DNA of 5,437 nucleotides from Clostridia bacterium (GCA_017534365.1 JAFWCS010000305.1:1-5437); one strand, 5' to 3'. Shown: positions 1 through 5,437, counted from the first letter of the stretch. The notes: generated by a model from the letters alone, not told the origin. A program made the numbers and translations.

Positions 1-886
1 AGTCGTTCATGCCGGCGGTGATCGTCGTCACAAGCGAACCGACGGGCGCGACAAGATCGTTCGTGATTGTCAGCTGATTGACGATGTTGAACGCGCCGAC
101 GATCACAACGGTCGCATCGGGATTCAGCTCCTGGATCTTATCGAGCACCTTCGGGTAATTTGCCTTCCAGTATTCATAGCCGTTCTTCAGCTCGGTGAGT
201 GCGGTGCTGACCAGCGCCTTGATCGCGTCCGTGCTGCTCAGATCGAAGCTCAGGCCGTCGGCAAGCATACCGCCGTTGCTGACGATGCGGTAGGCGCGGT
301 AGAAGATATCGCACATGCCGAGCTGCACGGTGATCAGATCCGCTCTCTGGATGAGCTCGATGATGTTGCCGCATTTGCCGCAGGTCTCGGGATCGTAAAC
401 ATCGCCCTCGCGCACGCCGTTGAAGGAGCCTTCATAGCCGAAATACTCCAGCATGTCTTTATAATAGGCGTAGTTCAGCTTCGTGTCGGTAAAGCCGTCG
501 TCAACGCCGAGCAGATCGAGCGTTACGGCCGTCGTCATGCCGGGATAGGTAAACGGCCAGTAGGTGGCGCTCTGGTCGGTCATATCCATCGGCGCGGTGC
601 AGCCGACGGCTTCGGCGATCTGATACGGCACGCAGCCCTGCACGTTGCGCATCTCATAGGCGCCGTACTGGCCCTCGCCCTCCGGCTGGTATTCGCCGTT
701 CGGTCCGATGTAGAAGCCTTCCGCGCCGCAGCCGCGGGAAATGCTGTCGCCGATCGCGAGGTAGCCGCCCTCTTTGCCGTACTGACGCACGGTTTCTTTC
801 GTCGCGGCGAACGCGACGGAGCAGCAGGAAAACGCGATCAAAAGGGAGAGCGCAAACGCAAGGGTGGATCGAAGCTGCTTTTTCAT
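1..886 (-). CDS. Secreted SGNH/GDSL-type hydrolase (esterase/lipase-like), 3' end cut by window edge
   Basis: The 295 visible codons begin at an ATG at 886, with AGGAGG at 899-894, 7 nt upstream. The ATG overlaps the stop of the upstream GH3-family gene as ATGA, which suggests translational coupling. Residues 1-28 form a signal peptide: MKKQLR, then a hydrophobic core, then a signal-peptidase-I-like AFA/AT site near residue 28. The mature protein opens with the SGNH block I motif AIGDSISRG (Ser48 is the presumed nucleophile). YPGMTTA around residues 114-120 fits block II with its conserved Gly. LGMCD at 189-193 occupies the place of block III GxND, but with Cys192 where the oxyanion-hole Asn is expected. 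A CxxC pair sits at residues 169-172. The block V DxxH should lie beyond the window and cannot be checked. Members of this family hydrolyse esters, often acetyl groups on glycans or lipids; the substrate here is unknown. Class assignment is fairly sure, catalytic competence is not. Confidence 0.8.
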   Translation of the reverse strand, partial: MKKQLRSTLAFALSLLIAFSCCSVAFAATKETVRQYGKEGGYLAIGDSISRGCGAEGFYIGPNGEYQPEGEGQYGAYEMRNVQGCVPYQIAEAVGCTAPMDMTDQSATYWPFTYPGMTTAVTLDLLGVDDGFTDTKLNYAYYKDMLEYFGYEGSFNGVREGDVYDPETCGKCGNIIELIQRADLITVQLGMCDIFYRAYRIVSNGGMLADGLSFDLSSTDAIKALVSTALTELKNGYEYWKANYPKVLDKIQELNPDATVVIVGAFNIVNQLTITNDLVAPVGSLVTTITAGMND

Positions 887-2574
887 AATGATTCCTCCTG
901 TGTATTGATGATCCTGTCAAGGAAAAATGCGCGTTTTTGTTCGTTGTCCAGCGAATGCACGGGCTTGACCTGCGCGGCGGAAGCGCCCTGCGCAACGCAG
1001 TGCGCCGCCCATGCGTCATGGGTGCCCGGCTGCTGACGCCGCACGACCAGCCGGCCGATGAAGGCCTTCGCGCGCTGGCCGGAATAGCGCTTGTTGCACC
1101 GGCCCATCAGCTCTTCCAGCTCGTCGATGCAGGCGTCCCAATCCACCGGCGCGTCGGACTCCACGGCCAGCGCGTAACGGCTGGGCATCACGCTGTCATC
1201 CTGATAGAACAGCCAGTGATCAACCGAGACGCCGTGCGCTTTTTCGAACAGCTCGATCGTGGTGCGCGCATCCTCCTCGCTGAATTTTTCACCCGCGATA
1301 TTGAACAGCTGGCCCTTGCGATAAACGAAGGCGATCAGCGGGCACTTGCCGCGGAAGCCCTTCACTTCGATCACGTCTTTCAGGCGATAGCGATAAAGCC
1401 CCGCCTGCGTCGTGATGAGCAGCTCATATTTTTGCCCGGCCTCGAGCTGATCGAGCGTCAGCGTGCGCGCGCCGTCCTCCCCGAAGGGAATGAATTCATA
1501 GAAACAGCTGTCCGTGAGCAGCTGCATATCGGTGTCGTTCAGCCGGTAGCAGGCGGCGACCAGGCCCTCGGACGCGCCGTAGATCGAATAATCGAAGGGG
1601 ATCCCCTCGCACATCGAGCGCACGTAATCGGCGGAGGGCTTGAAGGAGGCGTTGCCAATGCCGCAGATCACGGTCATATGCGGCCACAGACGCCGGAAGA
1701 GCGTTGCGTCGAAGCCCTGCTCGAACTGTGCGCGCAGATACGCCGCGCGCGCAGGCATCGGGCGGATGCAGGCTTCGAGCGCCTGCCGCACCTCGGGCTT
1801 CATGTCAACGCTGTCGCTGATGACGCCGCGCTCGATATCGTCCACGATCAGCCGCCAGTTTTTCTTCAGATAGGCGATCTGGCTGACGTTGACGCTCAGG
1901 AAGACGGAGAAGATGAAGGTCGCGTCTTCATCCGCGAGGGCAAAGCGGTAAATGCTGTAAATATAATCGCCGTCGTGCATATCAAAGAGCCGCCGCATCG
2001 GCACGGTCAGGATATAAGGATAAAAAACGCCGTATTCCCGCGCGCCGATCTCCGCGATGTTGCTGCAGAGCATGCCGTTGGGCAGCGTTTCATTCGTGGC
2101 GGGCGAGAGAAAAACGCCGCGTCCGGGATGATACCGCTTCCCCTGCCGGCGCAGCTCCTGCGCGCCGAGCGCGAGGGCGCGGGTCCAGGTATACTTCACG
2201 TAGGCCTTGAGGGAAGCTGCGGTCGCGGGGATGTATTTCGGCACGCCGGAGGAGCCGGAGGTGCGCGAAAAGCCCAGCAGGCGGGAGGCGGTGAGCACGT
2301 TCGTCTCGCCGTTTTTCATCCGCTCGATCTGCGGGGCGAAGTCCTCGTAGCCGTTGACCGGAACGCTTTGCCGGAAGTCCTCGACCGTGCGGATCTTCGC
2401 GAATCCGTGCGCGCGACCGTATTCTGTATTTTTATTCTGTTTCAGGATCTTTTTGAGCAAGTGCAGATTCTGCCGCATGGGGTCGCGCGCAGCGCGCTCA
2501 AGCTGCCGCAGGCTCCCGCTGCCCTTGATCACCATGACGCGCATGGCGAGCGAATTCAGGAATTTATGATTCAT
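883..2574 (-). CDS. GH3-family (auxin-responsive Gretchen Hagen 3-like) acyl-adenylating enzyme, putative acyl acid-amido synthetase
   Basis: This 563-residue protein belongs to the GH3 branch of the ANL adenylate-forming superfamily. Plant members activate a carboxylic acid (auxin, jasmonate, benzoates) with ATP and join it to an amino acid. Three nucleotide-binding motifs are visible: the P-loop-like RTSGSSGVPK at residues 104-113, YGASEG at 332-337, and GLYRYRLKDVI at 392-402 with the family's conserved Asp400. A hinge/C-terminal lobe begins near FNIAGEKFSE (424-433), and KRYSGQR (495-501) resembles the conserved C-terminal region. Length matches the family (about 500-600). There is no signal peptide or membrane segment, so it is probably cytoplasmic. 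The ATG at 2574 has only a weak GGA 6 nt upstream; it follows the micro-ORF stop by 27 nt, so coupling to it is possible. In-frame Met11 and Met14 have no better binding site. Bacterial homologues are mostly uncharacterised, so the acid and the amine acceptor are unknown. The stop overlaps the next start. Confidence 0.88.
   Translation of the reverse strand: MNHKFLNSLAMRVMVIKGSGSLRQLERAARDPMRQNLHLLKKILKQNKNTEYGRAHGFAKIRTVEDFRQSVPVNGYEDFAPQIERMKNGETNVLTASRLLGFSRTSGSSGVPKYIPATAASLKAYVKYTWTRALALGAQELRRQGKRYHPGRGVFLSPATNETLPNGMLCSNIAEIGAREYGVFYPYILTVPMRRLFDMHDGDYIYSIYRFALADEDATFIFSVFLSVNVSQIAYLKKNWRLIVDDIERGVISDSVDMKPEVRQALEACIRPMPARAAYLRAQFEQGFDATLFRRLWPHMTVICGIGNASFKPSADYVRSMCEGIPFDYSIYGASEGLVAACYRLNDTDMQLLTDSCFYEFIPFGEDGARTLTLDQLEAGQKYELLITTQAGLYRYRLKDVIEVKGFRGKCPLIAFVYRKGQLFNIAGEKFSEEDARTTIELFEKAHGVSVDHWLFYQDDSVMPSRYALAVESDAPVDWDACIDELEELMGRCNKRYSGQRAKAFIGRLVVRRQQPGTHDAWAAHCVAQGASAAQVKPVHSLDNEQKRAFFLDRIINTQEESL
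894..899 (-). promoter_or_regulatory. Ribosome binding site of the SGNH hydrolase gene
   Basis: AGGAGG lies 7 nt before the ATG at 886, inside the last codons of the GH3-family gene. It is a full match to the anti-Shine-Dalgarno sequence and fixes the start of the SGNH gene at the ATGA overlap. Confidence 0.85.
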
Positions 2575-2601
2575 TTTAAATCCAGCTTTTCAGTAATAAG
2601 T

Positions 2602-2688
2602 TTAATTGAACAGGAACAGAATGCCGATAAAGAACGAGGACACGACGTCGAAAAACGCGTCCAGCCCGTGCATGAAAAAGTCCAGCAT
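2602..2688 (-). CDS. 28-residue hydrophobic micropeptide (unrecognised small ORF)
   Basis: An ATG at 2688 opens 28 codons ending in TAA at 2604-2602. It is preceded by AAAGGAGG (2704-2697) with an 8-nt spacer, one of the best ribosome binding sites in the window; this site starts 2 nt after the GH16 stop codon. The peptide begins MLDFFMHGLDAFF, an amphipathic-looking stretch with Asp at 3, 10 and 14. It continues with an almost wholly apolar tail (residues 15-27, rich in Phe, Ile, Leu and Val) ending in Asn. This suggests a single membrane-inserted helix. I do not recognise a family. It could be a functional membrane microprotein, a peptide that assists one of the exported neighbours, or a coupling leader that brings ribosomes to the poorly equipped GH3 start 27 nt downstream. 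A competing overlapping frame from the ATG at 2707 has no proper binding site. Confidence 0.6.
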   Translation of the reverse strand: MLDFFMHGLDAFFDVVSSFFIGILFLFN

Positions 2689-2696
2689 TGCGTTTG

Positions 2697-2704
2697 CCTC
2701 CTTT
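2697..2704 (-). promoter_or_regulatory. Strong ribosome binding site preceding the micro-ORF
   Basis: AAAGGAGG lies 8 nt before the ATG at 2688 and just after the GH16 TAA (2709-2707). The next start downstream (GH3-family gene at 2574) is over 120 nt away, so this site cannot serve that gene directly. It therefore argues that the micro-ORF is translated. Confidence 0.75.
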
Positions 2705-2706
2705 CA

Positions 2707-3633
2707 TTACGGCTGATCCAGGAATTGCGGATACTGATAGCAGCGCACGTAATCCACGCGGAATTCGCACGGCCAGTTTTCTGCGGGCGTCTGCCGGATA
2801 TCCCCCGCCCCGCTTTTGGGATCGAAGGACGGCACGCCGTTTTCGCCGCTGAATTCAACGCTCAGCAGCAGATACTCCGGTTCCTGCGAAACGCCGCCGA
2901 AATCGGAGCGCGCAACCTCTTTGCCGTTGATATAGAAAATATATTCCTCGGGATTCCATTCCACGCCGTAGGTGTTGTACTCTTTGTAAGGGTCGTTCTG
3001 AATGAACGCGTTCGTGATATGCTCCCACTGATGGGCGTCCCGGTAGCCGTCGTAATGCAGATTGATCGAAACGCGATCGTTGCCCAGCTTGTATTCATCA
3101 TAGAAGAAGGACTCGAACACGTCGATCTCCGTGCCGTCGCGGCCGCTGCCGTCTTCGTTGAAAACGCCCTCGTTCATCATCCAGAAGCCCGACCACAGCC
3201 CGCAGCCGGCCGGCAGGATGCACCGCGTTTCAAAGTAGCCGTAGCGCTGCTCGTATTTTTCGCGCGTATAGACCTGACCGGCGTAATATCCCGGCTTGTA
3301 GGGATCCATCCAGTCGGCATATTCACCGTATTTAAAAGGCAGGCCGTCCTCTTTGTATTCTGCGCGAATCACCAGATCGCCGTCTTCGACGCTGACCATA
3401 TCCTCGTGCCAGTAGCCGCCCTTGCGCATGGTGACCCACCACTCATAGCTCCATTTTTCCCGATCGAGCCGGTCGCCGTCGAATTCATCGCTCCAGACCA
3501 GCGAGAAATCGGAAAGATCGATCTGCTTTTTGCCGTAAGCGGGGTCGCCGGTGCGGATCATGCCGAACAGAGAAGCAAAAAACGTTTCCACCGCCACGGC
3601 GATTGCGATCACGGATTTGAAAAACGCGCGCAT
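2707..3633 (-). CDS. Glycoside hydrolase family 16 protein (beta-glucanase/laminarinase-like), exported or membrane-anchored
   Basis: The 308-residue protein carries the GH16 active-site signature EIDVFE at residues 169-174: Glu169 is the expected nucleophile, Asp171 the assisting residue and Glu174 the acid/base. The fold start LVWSDEFDG (45-53), the YGYFETRCILPAGCGLWSGFW region (131-151) and a late YxIDGxxV-like strand (FYINGKEVARS, 233-243) also fit the jelly-roll family. Residues 3-24 form a hydrophobic N-terminal segment after a basic start, a signal peptide or signal anchor with no clear cleavage site. GH16 enzymes cleave or transglycosylate beta-1,3 / beta-1,4 glucans or galactans; the exact substrate cannot be read here. 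The ATG at 3633 is chosen because AAGGAG (3646-3641) lies 7 nt upstream. A longer in-frame start at 3717 would begin within the -35 box of the promoter and is not credible. It is the first gene of the minus-strand operon. Confidence 0.9.
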   Translation of the reverse strand: MRAFFKSVIAIAVAVETFFASLFGMIRTGDPAYGKKQIDLSDFSLVWSDEFDGDRLDREKWSYEWWVTMRKGGYWHEDMVSVEDGDLVIRAEYKEDGLPFKYGEYADWMDPYKPGYYAGQVYTREKYEQRYGYFETRCILPAGCGLWSGFWMMNEGVFNEDGSGRDGTEIDVFESFFYDEYKLGNDRVSINLHYDGYRDAHQWEHITNAFIQNDPYKEYNTYGVEWNPEEYIFYINGKEVARSDFGGVSQEPEYLLLSVEFSGENGVPSFDPKSGAGDIRQTPAENWPCEFRVDYVRCYQYPQFLDQP

Positions 3634-3640
3634 CGACAGG

Positions 3641-3646
3641 CTCCTT
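3641..3646 (-). promoter_or_regulatory. Ribosome binding site that sets the GH16 start
   Basis: AAGGAG with a 7-nt spacer to the ATG at 3633. It decides against the upstream in-frame start codons at 3717, 3690, 3678 and 3654, which lie in or just after the promoter and lack a comparable site. Confidence 0.8.
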
Positions 3647-3653
3647 TCTCCCA

Positions 3654-3669
3654 TCTGTTTTTCAACAGA
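3654..3669 (-). other. Small hairpin in the 5' leader of the GH16 mRNA
   Basis: The minus-strand leader contains TCTGTT-GAAA-AACAGA, a 6-bp stem closed by a GNRA-type tetraloop, about 8 nt before the Shine-Dalgarno sequence. It may stabilise the 5' end or affect initiation. A 6-bp stem is short enough to arise by chance. Confidence 0.3.
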
Positions 3670-3688
3670 ATGACCCATGATATGTTTC

Positions 3689-3717
3689 ATTATAATTCCA
3701 AATTCGCGCACTGTCAA
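3689..3717 (-). promoter_or_regulatory. Consensus sigma-A/sigma-70 promoter of the GH16-GH3-SGNH operon
   Basis: On the minus strand TTGACA (3717-3712) and TATAAT (3694-3689) are separated by exactly 17 nt, a perfect match to the housekeeping consensus. Transcription would start near 3682, giving a leader of about 50 nt to the GH16 ATG at 3633. No clear operator-like inverted repeat overlaps the boxes, so strong and perhaps constitutive expression is the simplest reading. Confidence 0.85.
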
Positions 3718-3759
3718 GAAACAGAGCGCAAGAAGCTGTCGTTTTTCGCAGATTTCCGC

Positions 3760-3788
3760 TTTTCAAATCGACCCGGATATGCTATACT
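3760..3788 (+). promoter_or_regulatory. Promoter of the SIMPL-domain gene
   Basis: TTTTCA (3760-3765) and TATACT (3783-3788) are 17 nt apart. The -10 is preceded by TGC, giving an extended -10 element that offsets the weak -35. The expected start near 3795 leaves a leader of roughly 28 nt. It is back to back with the minus-strand operon promoter; the two -35 boxes are about 42 bp apart. Confidence 0.7.
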
Positions 3789-3809
3789 GTAAAAAAAGGC
3801 GTTCGAAAG

Positions 3810-3815
3810 AAAGGA
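3810..3815 (+). promoter_or_regulatory. Ribosome binding site of the SIMPL-domain gene
   Basis: AAAGGA lies 7 nt before the ATG at 3823 and supports that start, which leaves the protein without any export signal. Confidence 0.7.
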
Positions 3816-3822
3816 ACCGGAT

Positions 3823-4476
3823 ATGAAAACAATCAAAGTCACTGGCACGGGACAAATCAGGCGCAGACCGGACCGCACAAGGATCACGCTGACGCTCGAG
3901 GGCGTCTCGCCGGAATACGGCGAAGCGATCCGCAGATCCGCGGAAGCGACGGAGCAGCTGAAGGATCTGATCGAAGCGCGCGGCATTGCGCGGTCGGAGC
4001 TGAAAACGCTGGATTTCAATATCGACACGGAATACGAAGGCTATGAGGAAAACGGCATTTATAAGCAGCGGTTCGCCGGTTACCGGTTCCGCCATCTGAC
4101 GAAGGTGGAATTCGACGCGGACAGCGACCTGCTCGGCCGGCTGCTCTCTGCGTTTGCGCGCTGTCCGGCGAAGCCGGAATTCCGGATCAGCTTCACGGTG
4201 AAGGATCCGGAAGCAGCAAAAACCGCGCTGCTGGGAAACGCGGTCGCCGACGCAAAAGCGAAGGCGGAAGCGCTGGCAAAGGCGGCGGGCGTCCGGCTCG
4301 GCGCCATTCGCCGGATCGATTACAGCCGCGCCGGGATCGACCTTGAAGTGCGCCCGGTCAACCGGCTGATGATGGCGAAGGACTGCAGCGAAGCGACCGG
4401 CAGCCTCGCTTTGGACGTTGAACCGGACGACGTCACCGCTTCGGACACCGTCACGATCCTCTGGGAAATCGAATAG
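3823..4476 (+). CDS. SIMPL-domain (DUF541, YggE-like) protein, apparently cytoplasmic
   Basis: The 217-residue protein consists almost entirely of one SIMPL domain. Recognisable parts are VTGTGQIRRRPDRTRITLTLE at the N-terminus (residues 6-26, the usual G-x-G-x(4)-PD pattern), the GIARSELKTLDFNI segment (54-67), GYRFRHLTKVEF (86-97), the Ala/Lys-rich helix AVADAKAKAEALAKAAGV (140-157), and the closing strand VTASDTVTILWEIE (204-217). Family members include E. coli YggE, linked to oxidative stress, and Brucella BP26, which forms a channel-like oligomer. Those are usually periplasmic or exported. Here the domain begins at residue 4 with no signal peptide, so a cytosolic location is inferred. 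Molecular function is not known for the family in general. The gene has its own promoter and appears monocistronic, ending before a hairpin terminator. Confidence 0.88.
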   Translation: MKTIKVTGTGQIRRRPDRTRITLTLEGVSPEYGEAIRRSAEATEQLKDLIEARGIARSELKTLDFNIDTEYEGYEENGIYKQRFAGYRFRHLTKVEFDADSDLLGRLLSAFARCPAKPEFRISFTVKDPEAAKTALLGNAVADAKAKAEALAKAAGVRLGAIRRIDYSRAGIDLEVRPVNRLMMAKDCSEATGSLALDVEPDDVTASDTVTILWEIE

Positions 4477-4498
4477 CGCACGCCGCAACGAAACAGTT

Positions 4499-4529
4499 CA
4501 GCCGCCCGAAAATCGGATTCGGGCGGCTG
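4499..4529. terminator. Bidirectional intrinsic terminator between convergent genes
   Basis: CAGCCGCCCGAA (4499-4510) and TTCGGGCGGCTG (4518-4529) form a perfect 12-bp, GC-rich stem around a 7-nt loop. It is followed by TTTGCGTT on the plus strand and AACTGTTTCGTT on the minus strand. The T-tracts are short and interrupted on both sides, so efficiency is uncertain, but the position between the SIMPL gene stop and the oxidoreductase stop is just what a shared terminator would occupy. Confidence 0.8.
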
Positions 4530-4540
4530 TTTGCGTTCAA

Positions 4541-4554
4541 TTTTGAATTCAAAA
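4541..4554. repeat. 14-bp AT-rich perfect palindrome at the oxidoreductase stop
   Basis: TTTTGAATTCAAAA is self-complementary and overlaps the last codons and TGA of the minus-strand gene. It follows the terminator hairpin on the plus strand. No function is evident; it may be chance. Confidence 0.35.
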
Positions 4555-5437
4555 ATGATAATCCGGCTCCACGATCCTGCCTGTTTCGGAGGATTCCACG
4601 ATCGCGCGGCAGACCGCGACGGTCTTTGCGCCTTCGCGCGCATCCGTCAGCACGGGCCTGCCCTCCAGGATCGCGCTTGCGAACGCCTCGAATTCCTTGG
4701 CGGCGTTGTGATTGTTGACTTCCACTTCAAGCGTCTGCGGCGGACCGGCCATGCCGTTCTCTCCAACGGTAAAAAGCGTCATGGTCGGCGAAGTGTTGTC
4801 GCAGATGATCGTGCCCTTCGTGCCATAGACGAGGGTGCGCATCGTGTAGTCGCGCTTGCAGCCGGTGGAGACAAAGACCTTGCCGGCGGTGTTGTCGTCA
4901 AACTTCATGACGGCGATCGTCGCGTCGTCATAGGCCACCGTGGGCAGGAGCTTATGCATGCCGTAGGCAAACACCTCTCTCGGATCGCCGACAAGCCAGC
5001 GGATCAGATCCACGGCGTGGCAGCCGCCGCCGATCACGCCGTGACGCGCGGGATCCGCGCGCCAGGTATCCACGAGATACATGTAATCGTGGGCGTATTC
5101 CGATTCGATGAAATAGACCTCACCGATCGTGCCGGCGTCGATGAGCGCCTTCGCCTTTTCGAACGCGGGCGTGTAGCGGCAGATCTGGCCCACCATCAGC
5201 ATGCGGCCGGAGGCATCCGCGGCCTTGACCATAGCCTCGGCATCCGCGCGCGTGAGCGCCAGCGGCTTCTCACAGAGCACGTGCTTGCCGGCGCGCAGCA
5301 GATCGCAGGCAAGCTGCCGGTGCAGCTGATCGGGCACGGCGACGGCGGCAACGTCAATCGCCGGATCATTCGCAATTTCGCGATAGTCCAGAAACCGTTT
5401 TTCTTCGGGGATCCCGTAGCGCTCGCCCGCAAAACGC
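4549..5437 (-). CDS. Gfo/Idh/MocA-family NAD(P)-dependent oxidoreductase, 5' end cut by window edge
   Basis: The reading frame stays open to the right edge and gives 295 visible residues from RFAGERYGIPEE onward. The missing start should hold the first Rossmann strand with its GxGxxG, roughly 40-60 residues. Typical landmarks follow: DPAIDVAAVAVPDQLH (visible residues 24-39), GKHVLCEKPLALT (50-62) with the EKP lysine, the second-domain segment GEVYFIESEYAHDY, and GGGCHAVDLIRWLVGDP (136-152) with the conserved His140. The C-terminus contains the common EFEAFASAILEGRPVLTDAREGAKT pattern. The family oxidises or reduces sugars, inositols and related polyols; the substrate cannot be told. The Asp that often sits four residues before the conserved His is Gly here, as in a subset of the family. 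A GTG at 5337 is only an internal valine, since homologous sequence continues upstream of it. It converges on the SIMPL gene and shares its terminator. Confidence 0.88.
   Translation of the reverse strand, partial: RFAGERYGIPEEKRFLDYREIANDPAIDVAAVAVPDQLHRQLACDLLRAGKHVLCEKPLALTRADAEAMVKAADASGRMLMVGQICRYTPAFEKAKALIDAGTIGEVYFIESEYAHDYMYLVDTWRADPARHGVIGGGCHAVDLIRWLVGDPREVFAYGMHKLLPTVAYDDATIAVMKFDDNTAGKVFVSTGCKRDYTMRTLVYGTKGTIICDNTSPTMTLFTVGENGMAGPPQTLEVEVNNHNAAKEFEAFASAILEGRPVLTDAREGAKTVAVCRAIVESSETGRIVEPDYHF

Noticed and set aside
654..1019. 121-codon minus-strand frame overlapping the SGNH and GH3-family gene junction
   Set aside because: It is out of frame with both real genes, Arg-rich, and includes the SGNH ribosome binding site and start region without a domain of its own.
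2576..2707. An alternative 43-codon frame from the ATG at 2707 in the GH16-GH3 gap
   Set aside because: Its start overlaps the GH16 stop, the AAAGGAGG site lies within it rather than ahead of it, and the peptide is Arg-rich with no pattern. The 28-codon frame fits the binding site far better, though reinitiation at 2707 cannot be wholly excluded.
937..3792. A 951-codon open frame on the plus strand spanning most of the left half
   Set aside because: It lies antisense to the GH3-family and GH16 genes, crosses the micro-ORF and the promoter, has low-complexity Ala/Arg/His/Val-rich composition, and matches no family. It is a stop-poor shadow frame from GC-rich codon use.
3763..4488. A 241-codon open frame on the minus strand
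   Set aside because: It is antisense to the well-supported SIMPL-domain gene, is Arg/Phe-rich without recognisable motifs, and has no supporting promoter; its start region sits next to the terminator.
4541..4554. AT-rich palindrome TTTTGAATTCAAAA considered as an operator or attachment site
   Set aside because: It overlaps the end of a coding region, occurs once, and is not near a promoter. There is no integrase or repeat partner in the window.

Overview
The window looks like chromosomal DNA of a GC-rich member of the Bacillota, probably an anaerobic gut-type clostridial lineage. That placement is an inference from strong AGGAGG-type ribosome binding sites, a consensus sigma-A promoter, Gram-positive-style signal peptides and the gene types. 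No rRNA, tRNA, mobile element, CRISPR array or phage gene is visible.

Positions 1-3717 (minus strand) appear to form one operon transcribed right to left from a perfect consensus promoter (TTGACA, 17-nt spacer, TATAAT; 3717-3689). In transcription order it holds a family-16 glycoside hydrolase with an N-terminal export segment (3633-2707), an unlisted 28-codon hydrophobic micro-ORF with an excellent Shine-Dalgarno sequence (2688-2602), a GH3-family acyl-adenylating enzyme related to plant auxin/jasmonate amido synthetases (2574-883), and a secreted SGNH/GDSL-type hydrolase (886 to beyond position 1). The last two overlap by 4 bases (ATGA). The operon thus pairs a cytoplasmic acyl-activating enzyme with two exported hydrolases, one for a beta-glucan-like polysaccharide and one probably for an ester. 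Note that 'GH3' here means the plant auxin-responsive Gretchen Hagen 3 family, not glycoside hydrolase family 3.

Positions 3718-3822 hold the back-to-back promoter region. The plus-strand promoter (extended -10 TATACT at 3783) drives a single gene for a SIMPL-domain (DUF541, YggE-like) protein without a signal peptide (3823-4476).

Positions 4477-4548 separate two convergent genes and hold a perfect 12-bp-stem hairpin that can act as a terminator for both. From 4549 to the right edge runs a minus-strand Gfo/Idh/MocA-family NAD(P)-dependent oxidoreductase whose N-terminal nucleotide-binding start lies outside the window.

The points most worth a second look are the GH16/micro-ORF/GH3/SGNH gene order, the micro-ORF itself, and the unusual catalytic-block residues in the SGNH protein.
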